A stretch of DNA of 64,000 bases from Bacillus mycoides (GTDB taxonomy: Bacteria; Bacillota; Bacilli; Bacillales; Bacillaceae_G): NCBI RefSeq assembly GCF_001757995.1, contig NZ_LXLV01000071.1, positions 1-64,000 on the forward strand. The letters run 5' to 3'. Positions 54,382 through 63,531 of this stretch are shown in pieces. The stretch's first letter is position 1, and each line of letters starts with the position of its first letter. The notes under the pieces were generated by a model that saw only the letters and a program-made list of their open reading frames with translations, was not told the DNA's origin and did no database searches. A program made the position numbers and the translations under genes.

Positions 54382-55482
54382 TTAAAGCGCTTGAAGATAA
54401 AAATTCTCAAGCCAAGTAGCCGATTCACTTATATCATATCCTTCTTTCTTGATATATCCTTCTACATCTTGCATACGTTTATTGACATCCAATATATCCT
54501 GCGCCCATATTTCGGGAGAGGTATTTATGCTTTCAAAACTCACTAGACCTGCTCCCATGTCTACTTCTTTAGTTATCGCATCCGAGATTACACAAGATAA
54601 CCCCGCTCCTTGCGCTTCTATAAGAGTAACCGGCAATCCTTCATGAATGGATGGGAATGCAAATACATCAAAAGCTTGAAGTAAATGGTCGATATCGCTC
54701 CTTATGCCAAGAAACTTTACATTAGCCCCTAAATTTAATTCTTCCACTTTTTGTTCAATCTTTAACCGTAACGGACCATCCCCCACCAAAACAAGAACGG
54801 AATCTCTTCTAAGTTTAACTAACTGAGCAAACACTTCTATAAGGAATCCATGATTTTTTTGATGCGCAAACCTTCCTACATGCCCTACTACAAAGTTATC
54901 AACTGTAAGATTTAGTTCCTCTCTTATCTGTTTTCTAATTTCGGGGGAAAATGAAAACTTTTCAGGCTCAATTCCATTTTTTAAAATCGTGGCAGTATCT
55001 GTTTTACCTGGAAATAACCAGCGAGATGCTGCATCCGAACATGCTAAAAGATGTGTCGCACTTCGTAATATATACTTCCCTGCATACCACTTATATACTT
55101 TCGCAGCAACTCCACCTTCACTGCTAGTATTGTGACTATGTGCGATACGAACTGGTATACCGGCTTTCTTAGCTGCACGTAACACAAATCCACTCATCTT
55201 ATCCATGTGTGAGTGTACAATCATATATTCTTGATGAGATTCAAAAAAATTATCTAAAGACTTTATGTATTCATTATGACCACCATCAGTAATATATGGA
55301 ATCCTGTGCATTTTCCCACCTAATTCTGATATTTCTGTATCGAAAACACCTTCCTTACAAGTAAGAAAATCAAACTGCACTTTATTTCGATCTATATTCC
55401 GGTACAAGTTCATAATAAGGGTTTCTGCACCACCACGGTTCATATTGACTACAACATGTAAGATTCTTAATGGACAATCCAA
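54382..55482 (-). CDS. Family 4 glycosyltransferase (EpsF-like)
   Basis: 366 residues from the TTG at 55482, seven bases after GGAGG. NMNRGGAETLIMNLYRNID near 13-31, HSHNTSSEG near 120, VGHVGRFAHQKNHGFLIEVF near 195 and FPSIHEGLPVTLIEAQGAGL near 278 are the blocks of EpsF-class enzymes. Overlaps the EpsD-like gene by 16 bases. Confidence 0.9.
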   Translation of the reverse strand: MDCPLRILHVVVNMNRGGAETLIMNLYRNIDRNKVQFDFLTCKEGVFDTEISELGGKMHRIPYITDGGHNEYIKSLDNFFESHQEYMIVHSHMDKMSGFVLRAAKKAGIPVRIAHSHNTSSEGGVAAKVYKWYAGKYILRSATHLLACSDAASRWLFPGKTDTATILKNGIEPEKFSFSPEIRKQIREELNLTVDNFVVGHVGRFAHQKNHGFLIEVFAQLVKLRRDSVLVLVGDGPLRLKIEQKVEELNLGANVKFLGIRSDIDHLLQAFDVFAFPSIHEGLPVTLIEAQGAGLSCVISDAITKEVDMGAGLVSFESINTSPEIWAQDILDVNKRMQDVEGYIKKEGYDISESATWLENFYLQAL

Positions 55483-56621
55483 TCTAACGCCTCCGTTCTA
55501 CTCATAAACATGGTGTAAATATAGCTCTTTTCTTCTAATACTTTATTGACGGCATAATTATTTTTAATAATCTCACGACCAGACTCTCCGAATATGCCTT
55601 GTAAGCTACTATTTTCAGCAAGATATTTTATCTTTTCTGCCATTGTCTGTATGTCTTCACGACCTACTATCCAACCATTTACACCATTTTGAATTAACTC
55701 TTTATGGCCCCTGTTCTCACTGGCTATAACAGGCAATCCGCAAGCCATCGCTTCCATAATATTAACTGGTAACCCCTCACGTAGACTGGATGCAACAGAA
55801 ATATCACAAATAGGTAAAATTTTTGCAATATCATTCCTATAACCAAGGAAATCTATCATTTCAAATACACCCATTTGTTTAGCTAAATTTTTGCAATCAT
55901 TTATCAAAGGACCATTCCCAGCCAATAGAAGCCTCGCATTGGGAACATGATCTTTTATTAAGGCCAATGAACGAATCAAAAACTGCTGATTTTTATTTTT
56001 ATTAAACTCAGCCGCATAAAACATTAAAAAATCATCCGGTTTATAACCCATCTCAATCCTTAGACAATTCTTTTGAGCCTCACTAACTGGTTTAAAATAT
56101 TCTGTGTCCACTCCCACCCCATGAATTTGTTCAATTTTAGGTACTTTAAACTTTCGCTGAACAGCCAAGTTATAATCTTCTTGGTTAATTGTAATGAGGC
56201 AATCTGTATAATTTGCTAGCATTTTTTCAATTGGATAATATAACAGCCAATTTGCAAGCGGGGCACCTTTACAAAAATGAAATCCATGCGCAGTATATAA
56301 AACTTTTGTTCCATGCTTTCTAGACTTTCTTGCTGCCAAACGTGCAACGGCTCCCCCCATCGGGGTATGGCAATGAATAATTTTATATTGATTTTCATCA
56401 ATAATATCTTTCAGCTCTTTATAAGCCTTAATATTCTTAAATTGCAAAGGTGACCTTTGAATAGAAATGTCATACTTCTTATCCACATATGGAAGTTCCA
56501 TGTTGCCAGCAGCAGCAACATGGACTTCCCAGCCTTGTTCTTTAAACCATTTCATATAAGGCAAATGAAATGCTTTAAAGTGAAAGTCTACCGTCGCACA
56601 AAATAATACTTTATTTTCCAT
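55467..56621 (-). CDS. Family 4 glycosyltransferase (EpsD-like)
   Basis: 384 residues from the ATG at 56621 with AGGGTGA eight bases upstream. CATVDFHFKAFHLPYMKWF near 8 and KIIHCHTPMGGAVARLAARKS near 80 are the hallmark N-domain stretches of B. subtilis EpsD. FNKNKNQQFLIRSL near 205 and SSLREGLPVNIMEAMACGLPV near 280 complete the GT-B donor site. First transferase after the EpsC-type dehydratase, the same position as epsD after epsC, so it probably adds the second sugar. Confidence 0.9.
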   Translation of the reverse strand: MENKVLFCATVDFHFKAFHLPYMKWFKEQGWEVHVAAAGNMELPYVDKKYDISIQRSPLQFKNIKAYKELKDIIDENQYKIIHCHTPMGGAVARLAARKSRKHGTKVLYTAHGFHFCKGAPLANWLLYYPIEKMLANYTDCLITINQEDYNLAVQRKFKVPKIEQIHGVGVDTEYFKPVSEAQKNCLRIEMGYKPDDFLMFYAAEFNKNKNQQFLIRSLALIKDHVPNARLLLAGNGPLINDCKNLAKQMGVFEMIDFLGYRNDIAKILPICDISVASSLREGLPVNIMEAMACGLPVIASENRGHKELIQNGVNGWIVGREDIQTMAEKIKYLAENSSLQGIFGESGREIIKNNYAVNKVLEEKSYIYTMFMSRTEALDWIVH

Positions 56622-56736
56622 ATATATCACCCTACAATTGTTATATTGTAACTAACCACCTGTTCATACTTCATTCTCATTTCTCTACATAGTAAAACAT
56701 AAGTCTAAGCATATATATGCAGATCAAAATCCATAT

Positions 56737-58551
56737 TTACATCATATTTTGTGGAGTTATATGACTATTTGCCAATGTCAATACACGTTTTCTTAATTCC
56801 GTCTTCTCCAGATTCTTATAAGTTTGGAGAACTGATTCAATTTCGTTTATACAAAGGTTCGATGTTTTACCTATATAAATTTTAGGATGAATTTGTTGTT
56901 CATGTATTTCTTCTTTTTTCAATAGTTCTTCAAAGAGCTTCTCTCCAGGTCTTATTCCAGTAAACTCTATTTGTATTTCTCCTAGCGAATTTCCTGATAA
57001 TGTAATTAAATTTTTCGCAAGATCTAATATTTTCACAGGATCTCCCATATCTAATACAAATATTTCTCCACCTTTAGCTAATGCACCAGCCTGTATTACA
57101 AGCTTGGACGCCTCTGGAATTGTCATAAAGTAACGAATCATATCTGGATGTGTAACCGTAACTGGACCACCTTGCTTAATTTGTTTTTTAAACAACGGTA
57201 TAACACTACCGCGGCTTCCTAATACATTACCAAATCTTACAGCCACAAACTTTGTATTACTTGTTTTGTCCAAGTTTTGAATTACCATTTCAGCAAGCCT
57301 TTTTGTTGCTCCCATTACACTTGTCGGATTCACAGCTTTATCTGTAGAAATCATTACAAACGTCTCGACCCCATTCCAGCTTGCCGCTTTTGCCACGTTT
57401 GTTGTCCCAATTAAATTGTTTTTGATAGCTTCTTCGGGGTTACGTTCCATCAATGGTACATGCTTATGTGCAGCGGCATGATAAACAACTTGAGGCTGAT
57501 ATTGACTCATTACTGACATCATTTTCAGATCATCCTGTACATCAGCAATTTCTGTGGTAACGACAATATCTGTGTCACCGTATAGCTCTTTCAATTCCAT
57601 TTCGATAGAATAAATACTATTTTCACCATGACCTAATAAAATCAATTGTTTTGGGTTGAATTTTGCAATTTGACGACAAATTTCAGATCCAATTGAACCA
57701 CCAGCACCAGTTACTAAAATAATTTTATTAGTAATAAATTCTGAAATACTTTCAATATCCAATTCAACAGGATCACGTCCTAATAAATCGTCTACTTGGA
57801 CATCACGAAATTCATTCACTGAAACTTTTCCAGTCACTAAATCCTCTAGCATTGGAAGAATTTGTGTTTTTATTTTTGTCTTGGAACATTCTTGAAAAAT
57901 CATATTTAATGCTTTCTTGCTAAGTGAAGGAATTGCTATTATGATGCTATCGATATCTAATTGCTGAACAGCAAATTCAATACGGTCAATTCCTCCAATT
58001 ACCGGTATTCCAAGAATATCCAACCCTTGTTTCTTTATATTATCATCTATAAATGCCACAGGCAGTAATTCAGTATCATTACTATTCAAAAGTTGCCTTA
58101 CAACCATTGTACCTGCAGAACCCGCACCAATAATTAGTGTTCTTTTTTTGTCCCCCCCTTTTTGAATATAAGCATCTCTGAACATCCGCCATAGAAAACG
58201 TGATCCTCCAATCAGTAAAATATGAATCATCCACGTTACAACAAGAAGACGGAAATAAATATCTTGAACTAATATTTGTTGTACTACTGCTGTTGTGATA
58301 ACAGAAAGTGTGATTGCTTTTAAAATAATTAGCAATTCTCCTACACTTGCATACTCCCATGCTTTTTTATAAAGCTTATAAATAAAAGAAAAAATATGAT
58401 GGCTAAATAGCAGCGTCATTGCACTCACTACGATGGGAAATGTTATGACATTGAAATCAGCACTTACTAAGAAGCGACTAAAGAAAACCGTAGTTAATAC
58501 GATTAAGGAATCAATTAAAATTAATAAGGATAATCTCTGGCGATACGTCAT
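56737..58551 (-). CDS. PglF/EpsC/CapD-type membrane UDP-GlcNAc 4,6-dehydratase (locus 2)
   Basis: 604 residues; ATG at 58551 with AGGGGGG six bases upstream. Same plan as the locus 1 copy: four membrane helices (10-120), GAGSAGTM near 143, catalytic SDR domain with GAGGSIGSE near 283 and Met-x3-Lys (MGATK) near 413. Strongly similar over the full length to 19965-21776. First enzyme for the diNAcBac-type sugar; its partners PglC, PglD and PglE lie about 20 kb away at the end of the locus. EAR 2 lies about 200 bases upstream. Confidence 0.92.
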   Translation of the reverse strand: MTYRQRLSLLILIDSLIVLTTVFFSRFLVSADFNVITFPIVVSAMTLLFSHHIFSFIYKLYKKAWEYASVGELLIILKAITLSVITTAVVQQILVQDIYFRLLVVTWMIHILLIGGSRFLWRMFRDAYIQKGGDKKRTLIIGAGSAGTMVVRQLLNSNDTELLPVAFIDDNIKKQGLDILGIPVIGGIDRIEFAVQQLDIDSIIIAIPSLSKKALNMIFQECSKTKIKTQILPMLEDLVTGKVSVNEFRDVQVDDLLGRDPVELDIESISEFITNKIILVTGAGGSIGSEICRQIAKFNPKQLILLGHGENSIYSIEMELKELYGDTDIVVTTEIADVQDDLKMMSVMSQYQPQVVYHAAAHKHVPLMERNPEEAIKNNLIGTTNVAKAASWNGVETFVMISTDKAVNPTSVMGATKRLAEMVIQNLDKTSNTKFVAVRFGNVLGSRGSVIPLFKKQIKQGGPVTVTHPDMIRYFMTIPEASKLVIQAGALAKGGEIFVLDMGDPVKILDLAKNLITLSGNSLGEIQIEFTGIRPGEKLFEELLKKEEIHEQQIHPKIYIGKTSNLCINEIESVLQTYKNLEKTELRKRVLTLANSHITPQNMM

Positions 58552-58750
58552 AATAGGCCCCCCTCTCTAAATTTTTTATATATAACAAAAGGAAATCCTC
58601 ATAATTGTTATCTTAGAATTAAAAGATTTATATATTGAATATGTCTAGCTAAACATTTAGACAAGGAAAATAATCAATAACCAACTAATACAAAGTTCCT
58701 ATCTACAAAATCCTTTAGAAAGACTTTCTAGACAAGAACTTCAAATAAGT
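58552..58750 (-). other. Leader between EAR 2 and the EpsC-type gene
   Basis: About 200 bases. AAGTTC (58693-58698) pairs with GAACTT (58736-58741) around a perfect TAGAAAG-A-CTTTCTA hairpin (58716-58730). Further downstream is TGTCTA/TAGACA. No classical U-tract follows, so it is not a clear terminator. Confidence 0.4.
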
Positions 58751-58861
58751 TTGGGCATCCAACCCTCCCTCACACCACACTCTTGACGACTAACGTCTAA
58801 GGTTCTTCAACCCACAGTATGATCGAGTGTCTCCATTGATAGTGGTAAGGAGACATCACCG
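58751..58861 (-). ncRNA. eps-associated RNA (EAR, epsC RNA), copy 2
   Basis: About 110 bases between the CpsD-type kinase and the EpsC-type dehydratase, exactly the epsB-epsC position of B. subtilis EAR. It shares with copy 1 the blocks GGTGATG, TATCAATGG, CACTCG, CTGTGGGT, CCTTAGACG, GGTGTGAGG and GATGCCCA, in order, on the minus strand. Stem 58849-58855 / 58828-58834 (TGTCTCC/GGAGACA) covaries with copy 1. Hairpin 58801-58804 / 58809-58812 (GGTT/AACC) replaces GGTAGA/TCTACC. A GACG/CGTC hairpin is present as well. Expected role: processive antitermination through the 22-kb operon. Confidence 0.85.
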
Positions 58862-58992
58862 TACCCTATAATTTTTTATAGGTGGTCTTTCATTCTCTAC
58901 TATAAAATATATGAAAAGCTTCTCATCCTTACGTCACCCATTAGGAAAGCGCTGTATTATTATTTTATGTATAATCAATTCTAATAAATCTC

Positions 58993-59652
58993 TTATACTT
59001 TTTTATTTAGAATAGCCCCTACAAGCTTTCCTTTTGTTAAATCTAAGGCCCTATTCGCTTCAACAACTGCTTCACTAGCAGTTTGATAGCAACTTAACAC
59101 CAATAATACCCCATCACATTGACTAGCTAGTATATTTGTATCTATAACCTCAAGAAGGGGCGGAGAATCAAATAAAATAATGTCATACTGCTCTATTGCT
59201 TTGCTAATTAAATTTTGCATAGATGGTAAACTAAGCATCTCAGCTGGATTATTAATTTCGGGACCACTTGTCAATATATGTACATTTTTGATTTCTGTCT
59301 GTATTACCACTTTTTCTAATGCTGCTTTTCCCTCCAAAACATTTGTTAATCCAGATTTATTTTCCATTCCAAAAATCGCATGTAGTTCCGGAGTTCGCAA
59401 ATCCGCATCAACAACTAAGACTTTTTCATCTCGCTGAGCCATAGAAACCGCCAAATTTGCCACAGTGGTGGTTTTACCTTCTCCATATCCAGGAGAAGTA
59501 ATAATTATAGTTCTTGTTTTGTCCGTGCCAATTGCAAATTGAAGGTTAGTACGAATTGTTCGATATTCCTCAGCCATCTTCGATTTCGGAGCGATATGAG
59601 CAATTAAATGACTATTATCAAGGATACGGCTTTGCTTTTTATTATGAATCAA
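58993..59652 (-). CDS. CpsD/EpsB-type BY-kinase, locus 2, lacking a tyrosine tail
   Basis: 219 residues from a TTG at 59652, nine bases after GGAGGGG; overlaps the modulator gene by 11 bases. AEEYRTIRTNLQFAIG near 28, Walker A' TSPGYGEGKTTT near 51-62, Walker A'' VLVVDADLRTPELH near 75 and Walker B ILFDSPPLLE near 160. The protein stops at AILNKKV, so the C-terminal Tyr cluster seen in the locus 1 kinase (and usual for the family) is absent. No CpsB-type phosphatase gene accompanies it. Confidence 0.9.
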   Translation of the reverse strand: MIHNKKQSRILDNSHLIAHIAPKSKMAEEYRTIRTNLQFAIGTDKTRTIIITSPGYGEGKTTTVANLAVSMAQRDEKVLVVDADLRTPELHAIFGMENKSGLTNVLEGKAALEKVVIQTEIKNVHILTSGPEINNPAEMLSLPSMQNLISKAIEQYDIILFDSPPLLEVIDTNILASQCDGVLLVLSCYQTASEAVVEANRALDLTKGKLVGAILNKKV

Positions 59653-60340
59653 ATGTTTTCCCCTCCACTATTACACTTTCTCTCTTACTTGTTTTATCTA
59701 CTATATTATTTTTCTTCATTTGAGAAACACTTCCTAAAACGGGAACCGGTAATAATTTTTCAATGTTACGTTCCGATTTAATTGTTTCATCAAGAGAATC
59801 CAATACAAAGACTACTCCGATACTCAGTATAAGACCGGCAGCCAAGGCCATCTCAATCGCTTTTGCATGATTCAAGTTTATCGGTAAAGGATGCTCTTGT
59901 ACTTTTGCTTCTGTTAAGATGCGGACATTCGAAAAATTTAGGATAGCATTGGCTTCTTCTTTATAAACATTTGCTGTAGCATTGGCAATTTTGACTGCCT
60001 GGGCTGGATTAGTATCCACAGCCGTAATAACAAAAACCTGTGACTCTTCAATCTTTCCAACACTAACCTGTCCATTCAATGCATCTGCTGATTTTTGCGA
60101 ATTTAATTGCTGGGCCACTTTCTCTAAAACAATAGGTTCCTTTATCATCACTTTAAGTGTAGCTATAGCATCAGCATTAGCTGGAATGAGGATTCTTGCA
60201 GAAGACGCATATAAAGGCGTTTTCATGAAAATGCTATATATACCACCAATACATGCCGCTAATATCGTAATTACTGCAATAATCCAAAATTTTCTTTTTA
60301 TAACATTAAATAAATTTTTTAAGTTTATTTCCTTTTCCAT
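59642..60340 (-). CDS. CpsC/EpsA-type chain-length and kinase modulator (Wzz domain), locus 2
   Basis: 232 residues; ATG with GGAGGGG. Membrane helices near 15-37 and 165-185 with a Wzz-type extracytoplasmic domain between (KTPLYASSARILIP near 39). The cytoplasmic tail is 45 residues long. First gene of EPS operon 2. Works with the BY-kinase downstream. Confidence 0.88.
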   Translation of the reverse strand: MEKEINLKNLFNVIKRKFWIIAVITILAACIGGIYSIFMKTPLYASSARILIPANADAIATLKVMIKEPIVLEKVAQQLNSQKSADALNGQVSVGKIEESQVFVITAVDTNPAQAVKIANATANVYKEEANAILNFSNVRILTEAKVQEHPLPINLNHAKAIEMALAAGLILSIGVVFVLDSLDETIKSERNIEKLLPVPVLGSVSQMKKNNIVDKTSKRESVIVEGKTFDS

Positions 60341-60849
60341 GTTTCCCCTCCATTACTGTCTATTTAACTAATAAAAAAGCTAATCGCTGGTAAATCAAAT
60401 CGTATAACCTAAGTTAATTTTGATTATATCGAACATAATTTACTAAATCATAAGTAGAATGAATTTTCTGAGTATACATTCCATTCGGAAAATTCATTCC
60501 TTGTTTCTTTAATCTTAATATACTCATTTAATATTCATTTTAGTTCTTGATAATGAACCCGTCAATATAAATTTATACATCAAATCCAACAATTACCTTA
60601 GTATATTTAATTCAATTATCCTTATATAAATTCAAAAATAACTTCATAAATAATTATTTCAAATGAATTAATTCATTCATATATTGATATATTATAAAAA
60701 CTATTTAAAACTGAATTAAACAATATCCTACAATTTTGACGACTGAAAAAAAGAAGTATTATTAAAAAGCTAATTCCAAAAACAGATTCACCTTAACTGT
60801 TTACCCAACATATTGATTCTGATCCATAAAAATTTTAGCATCCTTTTCT
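60341..60849 (-). other. Intergenic region upstream of EPS operon 2
   Basis: About 510 AT-rich bases between the galU copy 2 terminator and EPS operon 2. No gene seen. It holds the candidate promoter with flanking inverted repeat at 60458-60498. Confidence 0.5.
60458..60498 (-). promoter_or_regulatory. Candidate operator-promoter of EPS operon 2
   Basis: Perfect 11-base inverted repeat AATGAATTTTC (60458-60468) / GAAAATTCATT (60488-60498) separated by 19 bases. A -10 (TATACT on the minus strand, 60476-60471) lies between the arms, so transcription would start inside the left arm. About 120 bases upstream of the first start codon. Confidence 0.45.
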
Positions 60850-60888
60850 ACAAAAAAAGACTTCATTTCTAATGAAGTCTTTTTTTGT
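60850..60888 (-). terminator. Intrinsic terminator after galU copy 2
   Basis: Perfect 17-base arms (60850-60866 / 60872-60888) with a five-base loop and T-runs, 12 bases after the galU stop. Could work in both directions. Confidence 0.92.
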
Positions 60889-60899
60889 ATCGTTAAAGC

Positions 60900-61781
60900 T
60901 TAGTTACAAACCATTGCGCTTTCCACTAACTTTTTCATATAATCTAATAGCTCTTTTTTTAACTCTTCGTGTTGCAGTGCCATTTCAATTGTTGTTTGAA
61001 TAAACCCTAGTTTTTCTCCGACATCATAGCGTTTTCCTTCGAAATCATATGCAAATACACGTTGAATTTCATTTAAACGCTGAATCGCATCTGTTAACTG
61101 AATTTCTCCGCCTGCCCCTGTTTGTTGATCTTCTAAGAACATAAAGATTTCTGGAGTTAACACGTAACGCCCCATAATCGCTAAGTTAGATGGTGCTGTT
61201 CCTTTAGCAGGTTTTTCAACAAATTTACTCACTTGATAACTGCGATCCTTTTGCTCTATCGGATCAATAATACCATAGCGATGCGTTTCATTCTCTGGAA
61301 CAGTTTGAACACCAATTACTGATGATTGTGTATTCTCATATTGATTCATTAATTGGCGTAAGCACGGCGTATCCGCTTGAACAATATCATCACCAAGTAG
61401 TACCGCAAATGGCTCATTTCCAATAAATTTACGAGCACACCAAACAGCATGTCCTAAACCTTTAGGCTCTTTTTGGCGAATATAATGAATATTGATCTTT
61501 GAAGATTCTTGTACTTTTTCAAGAGTTTCATACTTTCCTTTTGATAGTAAGTTTTGTTCTAATTCAAAGGAATGATCGAAATGATCTTCAATTGCACGTT
61601 TTCCTTTTCCTGTTACGATAATAATATCTTCAATTCCAGACGCAATTGCCTCTTCCACGATATATTGAATTGTTGGTTTATCAACAATTGGTAACATTTC
61701 TTTTGGCATTGCTTTTGTTGCTGGTAGGAAGCGAGTCCCTAATCCAGCTGCTGGAATAATGGCTTTTTTTACTGTTTTCAA
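60900..61781 (-). CDS. galU: UTP-glucose-1-phosphate uridylyltransferase GalU (copy 2)
   Basis: 293 residues from a TTG at 61781, eight bases after [25 protein letters not shown] near 10, [13 protein letters not shown] near 128 and [10 protein letters not shown] near 260. Nearly the same protein as copy 1 (differences are mainly in the C-terminal 40 residues and scattered positions). Standing between tagH and EPS operon 2 with its own terminator, it may be the housekeeping copy feeding teichoic acid and glycolipid glucosylation. Confidence 0.94.
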   Translation of the reverse strand: MKTVKKAIIPAAGLGTRFLPATKAMPKEMLPIVDKPTIQYIVEEAIASGIEDIIIVTGKGKRAIEDHFDHSFELEQNLLSKGKYETLEKVQESSKINIHYIRQKEPKGLGHAVWCARKFIGNEPFAVLLGDDIVQADTPCLRQLMNQYENTQSSVIGVQTVPENETHRYGIIDPIEQKDRSYQVSKFVEKPAKGTAPSNLAIMGRYVLTPEIFMFLEDQQTGAGGEIQLTDAIQRLNEIQRVFAYDFEGKRYDVGEKLGFIQTTIEMALQHEELKKELLDYMKKLVESAMVCN

Positions 61782-61842
61782 CGGTTAACCCCCTATAAAT
61801 ATCCAAATACTACATGCTCATTTAATATAATAACAAACTTTA

Positions 61843-63516
61843 TTACTTTGAAATATCTGAAATTGATATTTCATTAATTATCGAACCTATTAAAGAAAAG
61901 TCAAAGTCAAATTTATTTGATCGATAAATAAACAGCGAATTATCTTCAGCCTTCAATTGTGCTTCACCCAATTTTCCAAATAAATTTTCTTTTAATATTT
62001 TCATATTTTTAATATTTATCTTCTGAACAATTAATTGATTATTATATACTATATCAATATCTTCATATTGAACTAATGTTCCAACTGCTAATTGTTTTTC
62101 ATTTTTTGAATTACCTACTATGTTAATTATCTCTTCTTTAGACTTTCCTAAAAAAGTAAGATACTCTTCTAAATTTGGAGTAATTCCATCTAATTGTTTT
62201 AATTTATCTAAAAATTCTTCATAAGGTATTGTTTGGTTATACGGAATCGATTTAACTATGGATTCACTAATCCAACCCTCTTCTCCATTCCCTAATGTAA
62301 ATTTTAACCAATTAATATCTGATCTCATCTCTTTTTGCTGCTCTTTTACAACAAATGGAGTTCCAAACGATATCGTTCCAACTACTTGTCCATCTAAAGT
62401 TGGTGTACCCCTAACACGACCTTTTGCAGAGTTTACATACCGGACATCTAAAGATGCAAGTGGATTCTCCTCTTTTTTAGTACGTTCCACCTTACTTACT
62501 GGTTCTTTCTTCTGCTCTTTCGCCTGTAAAGAATATAGAATACTATCCTTTTGCCAGTAAGTTACCCCAACAAGTATCATCAATAACATAACACCAATAA
62601 TAGCACTTAAGAACTTTCGTCCCTTTTTCTTTTTTGTATGATGTGGGCTTTGTTTTCCTAATAATGATAGGTGATCTACAACTTGAGCAGTGCCCTCTTT
62701 TTTCGTATCTTCATTGTTTATTAAATTTTTACCCGCCTGCTTCTCCATTGATTCTTTTTTAAACTTCTGCTGCTCTTCTCTACTCATAGCCCTGTACTCT
62801 TTTAAGAAGTTTTCATATTTCGGCATAATTTCTTGAATTGGACCATAGTCTTTAATTTCTCCATATTCTAACCATAAAGCCTTTGTACAAAACTTTTTCA
62901 CTTGACCCAAAGAGTGACTGACGAAGAAGATAGTTTTCCCTTGTTCTTTAAACTCATTCATACGTTTCAAACATTTATCTGTAAATGTTTGATCACCTAC
63001 TGAAAGTGCTTCATCAATTACAAGGACGTCTGGATTAATACTTACAGAAATAGCAAACCCTAAACGGGATTTCATTCCACTTGAGTATTTCTTGACTGGC
63101 ATATCAATAAATTTTCCAATATCGGCGAATTCAATAATTTCCGGTGTCAACTTCTCAATTTTTTCTTTACTTAATCCCATCATCAAGCACTTTAGTTCAA
63201 TATTTTCTTTACCAGAAAGTTGATTGTTCAACCCAGCTGCAATAGCAATAAGTGTAACTTTTCCTTTAATATCAATTTTTCCTTTTGTAGGTGGTGTAAT
63301 TCCAGCAATTAAATTAGACATCGTCGACTTTCCTGAGCCATTTACCCCAACAATACCAATTACATCACCTTTTTGAGCTACAAACTCTAAATTTCTTAAT
63401 GCATAAAAGTCTTCGCCAAATCCTCCAGGATATATGATATCCTTTAATTTATCTGAATTTTTACTGTGCATTTTGTATTTTTTTGTTACATTATGAAACC
63501 TGACTGATTCATTCAT
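61843..63516 (-). CDS. tagH: Teichoic acid export ABC ATPase TagH
   Basis: 557 residues. ATPase domain: Walker A GVNGSGKST at 57-65, Q-loop region, signature YSSGMKSRLGFA near 144-155, Walker B VLVIDEALSVGD near 164 and His near 201. An extra membrane helix follows at about 303-320. The extracytoplasmic C-terminus has an SH3b-like domain (near 354-415, VRYVNSAKGRVRGTP). This long TagH form is known from Bacillus. With TagG it moves undecaprenyl-linked wall teichoic acid outward. 15 bases after tagG. Confidence 0.93.
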   Translation of the reverse strand: MNESVRFHNVTKKYKMHSKNSDKLKDIIYPGGFGEDFYALRNLEFVAQKGDVIGIVGVNGSGKSTMSNLIAGITPPTKGKIDIKGKVTLIAIAAGLNNQLSGKENIELKCLMMGLSKEKIEKLTPEIIEFADIGKFIDMPVKKYSSGMKSRLGFAISVSINPDVLVIDEALSVGDQTFTDKCLKRMNEFKEQGKTIFFVSHSLGQVKKFCTKALWLEYGEIKDYGPIQEIMPKYENFLKEYRAMSREEQQKFKKESMEKQAGKNLINNEDTKKEGTAQVVDHLSLLGKQSPHHTKKKKGRKFLSAIIGVMLLMILVGVTYWQKDSILYSLQAKEQKKEPVSKVERTKKEENPLASLDVRYVNSAKGRVRGTPTLDGQVVGTISFGTPFVVKEQQKEMRSDINWLKFTLGNGEEGWISESIVKSIPYNQTIPYEEFLDKLKQLDGITPNLEEYLTFLGKSKEEIINIVGNSKNEKQLAVGTLVQYEDIDIVYNNQLIVQKINIKNMKILKENLFGKLGEAQLKAEDNSLFIYRSNKFDFDFSLIGSIINEISISDISK

Positions 63517-63531
63517 TTTTTACAACCCTCA

